A DNA stretch of 5,316 nucleotides, taken from positions 1 through 5,316 of the forward strand of contig JAJTCR010000131.1 of the NCBI GenBank assembly GCA_021325695.1, in the 5' to 3' direction. How positions within the stretch are numbered: the stretch's first letter is position 1; each line of letters starts with the position of its first letter. The stretch comes from Steroidobacteraceae bacterium. GTDB taxonomy: Bacteria; Pseudomonadota; Gammaproteobacteria; Steroidobacterales; Steroidobacteraceae. This document shows, one piece after another, positions 1 to 5,316 of the stretch. A program made the translations under genes and the position numbers. Below the pieces are notes generated by a model. It was not told the DNA's origin. It saw only the letters and a list, made by a program, of their open reading frames with translations, and did not search any database.

Positions 1-1409
1 GGCTGGCCGCAAGCCACGCGCGAGCTGCAGGTGTTCTACCCGACCTCGGTGCTGGTCACGGGCTTCGACATCATCTTCTTCTGGGTCGCCCGCATGATCA
101 TGATGGGCCTCGAGTTCATGGGCGAGGTGCCGTTCCGCGAGGTCTACATCACCGGGCTGATCCGCGACGAGCACGGCAACAAGATGTCGAAGTCGAAAGG
201 GAACATCATCGACCCGCTCGACCTGATCGACGGCATCGACCTCGAGTCGCTGGTCGCCAAGCGCACGAGCGGCCTGATGCAGCCGCAGATGCGCGCGTCG
301 ATCGAGAAGGCCACGCGCAAGCAGTTTCCGCAGGGCATCCCCTCGTTCGGCACCGACGCGCTGCGCTTCACGTTCGCCGCGCTGGCGACGATGGGGCGCG
401 ACATCCGCTTCGACCTCGGCCGCGTCGAGGGCTACCGCAACTTCTGCAACAAGCTCTGGAACGCCGCCCGCTACGTGCTGATGAACACGGAGGAGCACGC
501 GGCGGACCTCGCGAGCGGCGCGTGCGAACTGTCCGTGGCCGACCGCTGGATCCGCGGCCGGCTCGGCGCGACCGTCGCGGCCGTGCGCGAAAACCTGGCC
601 GGCTATCGCTTCGACCTCGCCTCGCAGGCGATGTACGAATTCGTCTGGTACGAGTTCTGCGACTGGTACCTCGAGTTGTCGAAACCGGTGCTGCAGGGCA
701 CCGATGCCAGCGACGCGCAGCGACGCGGCACGCGCCGCACGCTGCTCCAGGTGCTCGAAGGTGCGCTGCGGATGCTGCACCCGCTGATGCCGTTCATCAC
801 CGAGGAGATCTGGCAGAAGGTCGGCCCGCTCGCCGGCCGTACGGGCCCCACGATCATGCTGCAGTCATACCCTACTCCCGGTGAATTCGCGGCCGACCCC
901 GCGGCCGAGCGCGCCATCGGCTCGCTGCAGGCCGTCGTGCTCGGCATCCGCCAGATCCGCGGCGAGCTCGACGTGCCGCACTCGCGCGCCACGCCGCTCT
1001 ACGTGCGCACCGACAAGGCCGGCGACGCCGAGGCCATCCGCTCGCTGGCGCCGACGATCCGCCGGGTCGCGAACCTCGAGTCGATCGAGGTCGTCGAGTC
1101 CGAGACCGACCTGCCGCCGAGTGCGATCGCGATCAGCCAGGGACGCACCGTGCTCGCCCCGTTCCACCGCCTGGTCGACGACGTGGGCGCCGAGCTCGCG
1201 CGGCTCGACAAGCGCAAGGCGCGCACGCAGCAGGAACGCGACCGGTGCGCAGCGAAACTCGCCAACGCGAGCTTCGTCGCGAACGCGCCCGAGAGCGTCG
1301 TCACGCAGGAACGCGAGCGCGTCGCGGAATTCGACCGGCAGCTCGCGCAACTCGCCGAACAGCGGCGGCGCCTCGGCGCACTCGCGCCGGCAGCGACGGA
1401 ACGACTGAC

Positions 1410-1413
<4 letters not shown>
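1..1413 (+). CDS. valS: Valyl-tRNA synthetase, C-terminal half (5' end outside window)
   Basis: Cytoplasmic class I aminoacyl-tRNA synthetase that charges tRNA-Val with valine. The frame is open from base 1 to a TGA at 1411-1413, giving 470 visible residues of a family usually near 900-950 residues. The HIGH motif and the CP1 editing domain must therefore lie upstream. In fragment numbering, a GFDIIFFWVARM segment typical of ValRS lies near residue 21, and the KMSKS loop that binds ATP is intact at residues 61-65 (181-195). A class Ia anticodon-binding helical domain starts near residue 181 (DRWIRGRL) and includes YEFVWYEFCDWYLE. The Val-specific C-terminal coiled coil runs from about 377 to 460, with the hallmark KLAN.SFVA.APE..V..ER. 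The 3' end is complete and overlaps moxR by 4 nt. The GTG at 31 is internal and is not the true start. The family call is very secure. Confidence 0.98.
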
Positions 1414-2375
<962 letters not shown>

Positions 2376-2378
2376 CCC

Positions 2379-2382
2379 GGGA
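2379..2382 (+). promoter_or_regulatory. Probable ribosome binding site for the DUF58 gene
   Basis: GGGA lies 4 nt before the ATG at 2387, inside the 11-nt gap after the moxR stop. The spacing is short and the match to the Shine-Dalgarno core is partial. Its position supports the ATG at 2387 and suggests that ribosomes finishing moxR may re-initiate here. Confidence 0.45.
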
Positions 2383-2386
2383 CGGC

Positions 2387-3385
2387 ATGGCCCGCCTGCT
2401 GCAGCGCCTGCGCGTGCGGATCGATCGCCGCACCCGCCGTTGGATCCTCGAGCGCCAGGGTCGCGACGCCGACCCCGTCGAGCTCCGTCGCAACCGCATC
2501 TACATCCTGCCGACCCGGCTCGGCGTGGCCTACGCCGCGATGCTGTTCGCAATGCTGCTCGGCGGCATGAACTACAACAACAACGTCGGTCTCGCGCTCA
2601 CGTTCCTGCTCGCGGGTCTCGGTCTCGTCGCGATGCACCACTGCCACGGCACGCTGGCCGGGCTGCGCCTGCGGCTGCTCGCGGCCGAGCCGGGATTCGT
2701 CGGCGGGCGCGTGCGCTTTCGCTGGCTGCTCGAGAACCCGTCGGCGATGTCGCGCCCGGCCATCGAAGTGCGGCTCGAACGGATCGGCGGTGAACGCGGC
2801 CCACCGGTTGAGGTACCCGGCCTGGCCGCGGCGTCGGCAGAGGTCTCGATCCGTGCGCGGCGGCGGGGACTCGTGCCGCTCGAACGGTTCGTCGTCTCGA
2901 CGGCGCACCCGCTCGGGTTCTTCCGCGCGTGGGCCGTCGTCCACCCGGATCACGCCGCGATCGCCTGGCCGCGGCCGAGCGACCGCGACGTCGTGCCACC
3001 GCGCACGTCCACCGACACGGGTGGCGCGCAGGCGGCCACCGTCGGCGACGAAGATTTCGCCGGGCTCCGCCCGTTCCAGGCGGGCGACTCGCTGCACCGG
3101 GTCGCGTGGAAAGCGTATGCGCGCGGCCAGGGCCTGCACACCAAGCAATACGCGGGCACCGACGTGGTGTCGCACGTGTTCGACTGGGACAGCCTGGTGG
3201 GACTGGGCAGCGAGGACCGGCTTGCGCAACTGTGCCGCTGGGTGCTCGACGCGCACGATCGCGGCGAGGCCTTCGGGTTGCGCCTGCCGGGCACGACGAT
3301 CGAGGTGAACCTCGGCGTGTCGCATCGCGAACGCTGCCTGAACGCGCTTGCGCTCTTCGAGCCCGCGGGACCGCCCCGTGCTTGA
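2387..3385 (+). CDS. DUF58 membrane protein with vWA-like domain, MoxR partner
   Basis: Membrane-anchored DUF58 protein of 332 residues. A very basic N-terminus (residues 1-38, many Arg) precedes a two-helix hairpin: TM1 at about 42-60, a polar MNYNNNVG turn, and TM2 at about 67-84. By the positive-inside rule, the N-terminus and the large C-terminal part both face the cytoplasm. The DUF58 signature is at residues 224-246: FAGLRPFQAGD followed by WKAYARG. After it comes a vWA-like beta strand ending in DWDSL (266-270), which lacks a canonical DxSxS metal site. The ATG at 2387 is the natural start, 11 nt after moxR. The stop lies inside the first codons of the downstream transglutaminase gene. 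The family is established as a neighbour of MoxR ATPases, but its biochemical role is unknown. A role as an adaptor between the ATPase and the membrane transglutaminase is an inference from topology and gene order. Confidence 0.93.
   Translation: MARLLQRLRVRIDRRTRRWILERQGRDADPVELRRNRIYILPTRLGVAYAAMLFAMLLGGMNYNNNVGLALTFLLAGLGLVAMHHCHGTLAGLRLRLLAAEPGFVGGRVRFRWLLENPSAMSRPAIEVRLERIGGERGPPVEVPGLAAASAEVSIRARRRGLVPLERFVVSTAHPLGFFRAWAVVHPDHAAIAWPRPSDRDVVPPRTSTDTGGAQAATVGDEDFAGLRPFQAGDSLHRVAWKAYARGQGLHTKQYAGTDVVSHVFDWDSLVGLGSEDRLAQLCRWVLDAHDRGEAFGLRLPGTTIEVNLGVSHRERCLNALALFEPAGPPRA
3367..3370 (+). promoter_or_regulatory. Probable ribosome binding site for tgpA, within the DUF58 3' end
   Basis: GGGA ends 7 nt before the GTG at 3378, which is a good spacing. 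The alternative ATG at 3405 has an AGG directly abutting it with no spacer, which is too close for normal initiation. This favours GTG 3378 as the start, giving an 8-nt overlap with the DUF58 gene. Confidence 0.5.
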
Positions 3386-5316
3386 GTCGGCCACGCTGCG
3401 CAGGATGGGGATTGCAGACCCGCGCCACGCGTCTGCCGCGGGACGAACGCCGGTGCACGGCCTCGGCTGGGTGCTCGGTGCGCTGGCGGTGGCGGTGGTG
3501 CCGCACGTGCCGCACCTGCCGGCGTGGGTGAGCCTGCTGGTGCTCGCAGTGGCCGCGTGGCGCTGGACCGCGACGCAGCGCGGCTGGCCGCTCGCGCCGC
3601 GCTGGCTGCGGATCGTGATCGTGGTGGTCGCCACGGTCGCGATCCTCGGGACCTATCGCACGCTGAACGGCATCGAAGCCGGCACCGCGCTGCTCGTGCT
3701 GATGGCCGCGGCGAAGCTGCTCGAGACCCGCAGCCCGCGCGACCTCACCGTGCTGGTGTTCATCGCCTGGTTCCTGCTCTACGCGGCGCTGCTGCGCAAC
3801 CAGGGGTTGCTGCAGCTGCCGTGGCTGCTCGGCAGCGCGTTCCTGTCGACGGTCGCGCTGATGCGCGTGCACGCCGAGTTCACGGCGTCGCCGGCGACCC
3901 ACCTGGCGCGGCGCTCGCTCGCGCTGCTCGCGCAAGCCGTGCCGGTCGCGATCGTGCTGTTCCTGCTGTTCCCGCGGCTGCCCGGCCCGTTCTGGGGCAT
4001 CGACACGGGCAGCCGGGCCCGCACGGGACTGGACGACGAGATGACGCCGGGCGACGTCTCCGACCTGAGCGCCTCGGGCGACGTCGCGTTCCGGGTCCGC
4101 TTCCGCGGGCGGACCCCGGTCGCGGAGCAGCGGTACTGGCGCGGTCCGGTGCTGCACGAGTTCGACGGTCGCAGCTGGCGCCGACCCCGCGCACAGATGT
4201 TCCCGGCGCAGGAAGTGCGGTACGCCGGCCCACCGATCGAGTACCAGGTCACGCTCGAGCCGCACTCGCGTCGCTGGGTGCTGGCGCTCGACCTGCCGTC
4301 ACGGTGGCCGGAGCGGGAAGTGTTCCAGAGTTACGACTTCACGCTGCTCGCGGCACGATCGGTCGGCAGCGTGACCGCATTCGAGCTGACGTCGTACCCG
4401 CGTTTCGTCGCGGGCGTCGAGTTGTCCGCATCGATGCGACGCAAGGACCTTGCGCTGCCGGACGACGGCACGAACGCGCGCTCGCTGGCTTTGGGCCGCG
4501 AACTCGCGGCGCGCTCTGCGGGCGATCCGCGCCTCATCGTCGCCGAAATGCTGCGACGGTTTCGCGAGGAGCCGTTCCAATACACGATGCGACCGCCGCT
4601 GCTCGCCGACAACGCGGTCGACGAGTTCCTGTTCGAGACGCGCAGCGGATTCTGCGAACACTACGCGTCGGCCTTCACCGTGGTCATGCGTGCGGCGGGT
4701 GTGCCGGCGCGCGTCGTGACCGGTTACCAGGGCGGCGAATTCAATCCGTACGGCGGCTACCTGATCGTGCGGCAGTCGGACGCCCATGCGTGGTCGGAGG
4801 TCTGGATCGACGGGCGTGGCTGGATGCGCGTCGACCCGACCGCGGCCGTCGCACCGGAGCGGATCCGGGGCGGACTGATCGACGCCGTGGGCGAGGACGA
4901 GCCGGTACCGGGTCGACTGCGCGACGCGAGCCCGCTGCTGATGCAACTCGAACTGGGCTGGGACTCCGTCAACGACTTCTGGAACCAGCGGGTCGTGCGC
5001 TTCGACGCGCAGGCGCAATTCAACCTGCTGCAGCGCCTGGGCATCGCGGAACCGGACTGGCGTGCGCTCGGCCTGGGACTTGCGGCGAGCCTCGCCGCGT
5101 TCTTCGTCGCGCTGTCTGCGTACCTGTCCTGGCGGTACCGACCGCCCCCGCTTGACTGGCCGGCCCGATTGCACGACGTGGTCTTGCGGCGGCTGCGCAC
5201 GCGTGGGCTCGTCCAGGGCTCCGCGGAAGGTCCGATCGCGTTCCTGCACCGGGCGGAACACGCGTGTCCGGATCTCGCGCGGGCAATCGCCGAGATCCGC
5301 GTGCTCTATACCGCGC
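3378..5316 (+). CDS. tgpA: TgpA-type membrane transglutaminase (DUF3488/transglutaminase core/DUF4129), 3' end cut by window
   Basis: Inner-membrane protein with a periplasmic transglutaminase-fold domain, resembling Pseudomonas TgpA. There are 646 complete codons from GTG 3378 to the window end with no stop. Family members run about 650-670 residues, so only a short tail is missing. Hydrophobic helices cluster at about 27-62, 76-94, 101-115, 121-140, 143-162 and 182-199. The DUF3488 (TgpA_N) signature FPRLPGPFWG (198-207) follows, then TGLDDEMTPGDVSDLS (216-231), VAFRVRF and YWRGPVLHEFDGRSW. The transglutaminase core holds an intact triad: Cys426 in SGFCEHYASAF, His470 in DAHAWSEVW and Asp486 in RVDPTAA. 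A single helix at about 561-585 leads into a DUF4129-like cytoplasmic tail (LHDVVLRRLRTRGL, EGPIAFLHRA). ATG 3405 is a possible alternative start. Whether it acts as a transglutaminase or as a protease, and on what substrate, cannot be told from sequence. Confidence 0.95.
   Translation, partial: MLESATLRRMGIADPRHASAAGRTPVHGLGWVLGALAVAVVPHVPHLPAWVSLLVLAVAAWRWTATQRGWPLAPRWLRIVIVVVATVAILGTYRTLNGIEAGTALLVLMAAAKLLETRSPRDLTVLVFIAWFLLYAALLRNQGLLQLPWLLGSAFLSTVALMRVHAEFTASPATHLARRSLALLAQAVPVAIVLFLLFPRLPGPFWGIDTGSRARTGLDDEMTPGDVSDLSASGDVAFRVRFRGRTPVAEQRYWRGPVLHEFDGRSWRRPRAQMFPAQEVRYAGPPIEYQVTLEPHSRRWVLALDLPSRWPEREVFQSYDFTLLAARSVGSVTAFELTSYPRFVAGVELSASMRRKDLALPDDGTNARSLALGRELAARSAGDPRLIVAEMLRRFREEPFQYTMRPPLLADNAVDEFLFETRSGFCEHYASAFTVVMRAAGVPARVVTGYQGGEFNPYGGYLIVRQSDAHAWSEVWIDGRGWMRVDPTAAVAPERIRGGLIDAVGEDEPVPGRLRDASPLLMQLELGWDSVNDFWNQRVVRFDAQAQFNLLQRLGIAEPDWRALGLGLAASLAAFFVALSAYLSWRYRPPPLDWPARLHDVVLRRLRTRGLVQGSAEGPIAFLHRAEHACPDLARAIAEIRVLYTA

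Noticed and set aside
31..33. GTG at 31 as the start of the synthetase gene.
   Set aside because: The frame is open and matches ValRS (GWPQATRELQ) before this codon. The protein is truncated by the window edge, not short.
865..1350. A 161-codon - strand frame opposite the 3' part of valS.
   Set aside because: It is antisense to conserved synthetase sequence, with no domain or plausible start context.
1245..1409. A possible 55-codon N-terminal extension of MoxR from GTG 1245.
   Set aside because: The extension lies inside the valS coiled-coil coding region and reads as arginine-rich shadow sequence. MoxR proteins normally begin shortly before the helix seen after 1410.
2376..2386. The moxR/DUF58 gap, examined as a terminator or promoter.
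   Set aside because: At 11 nt it is too short for either. It holds only a partial ribosome binding site.
3524..5155. A 543-codon open frame on the + strand starting with ATG at 3524.
   Set aside because: It is out of frame with the transglutaminase gene. Its product is an arginine/alanine-rich sequence without domains, whereas the frame starting at 3378 gives membrane helices, TgpA signatures and the catalytic triad through the whole region. It is a shadow caused by high GC.
4299..5261. A 320-codon open frame on the - strand opposite the transglutaminase core.
   Set aside because: It is an Arg/Val/Glu-rich translation without motifs, and it mirrors codon bias in the sense gene, which has an intact catalytic triad in this stretch.

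Overview
The window is a dense, GC-rich stretch (clearly above 60% GC by eye, with strong G/C bias at third codon positions). It comes from a chromosome-like, proteobacterial genome. All genes lie on the + strand and are packed end to end with almost no intergenic DNA. The valyl-tRNA synthetase sequence and the moxR-DUF58-tgpA gene order suggest a gamma- or possibly beta-proteobacterium. The genus cannot be read from the sequence. I see no mobile elements, CRISPR arrays, RNA genes, terminators or recognisable promoters.

Layout: (1) 1-1413, the C-terminal half of valS, with the KMSKS loop, anticodon-binding domain and C-terminal coiled coil. (2) 1410-2375, a MoxR-family AAA+ ATPase whose GTG start overlaps the valS stop by 4 nt. 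(3) 2387-3385, a membrane-anchored DUF58 protein with a vWA-like fold, 11 nt downstream. (4) 3378-5316, a TgpA-type membrane transglutaminase (DUF3488 / transglutaminase core / DUF4129). It overlaps DUF58 by 8 nt and leaves the window only slightly short of its expected C-terminus.

The last three genes form the known but poorly understood MoxR / DUF58 / TgpA module. An ATPase and a vWA-like partner sit in the cytoplasm, and a transglutaminase-fold domain is exposed in the periplasm. In Pseudomonas aeruginosa, TgpA has been reported as essential, but its substrate is not settled. All signature residues of the ATPase and the transglutaminase triad are intact here, so the module looks functional. 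The least ordinary point is the tight coupling of this envelope module to valS through a stop/start overlap. This suggests that its expression follows that of a housekeeping tRNA synthetase.
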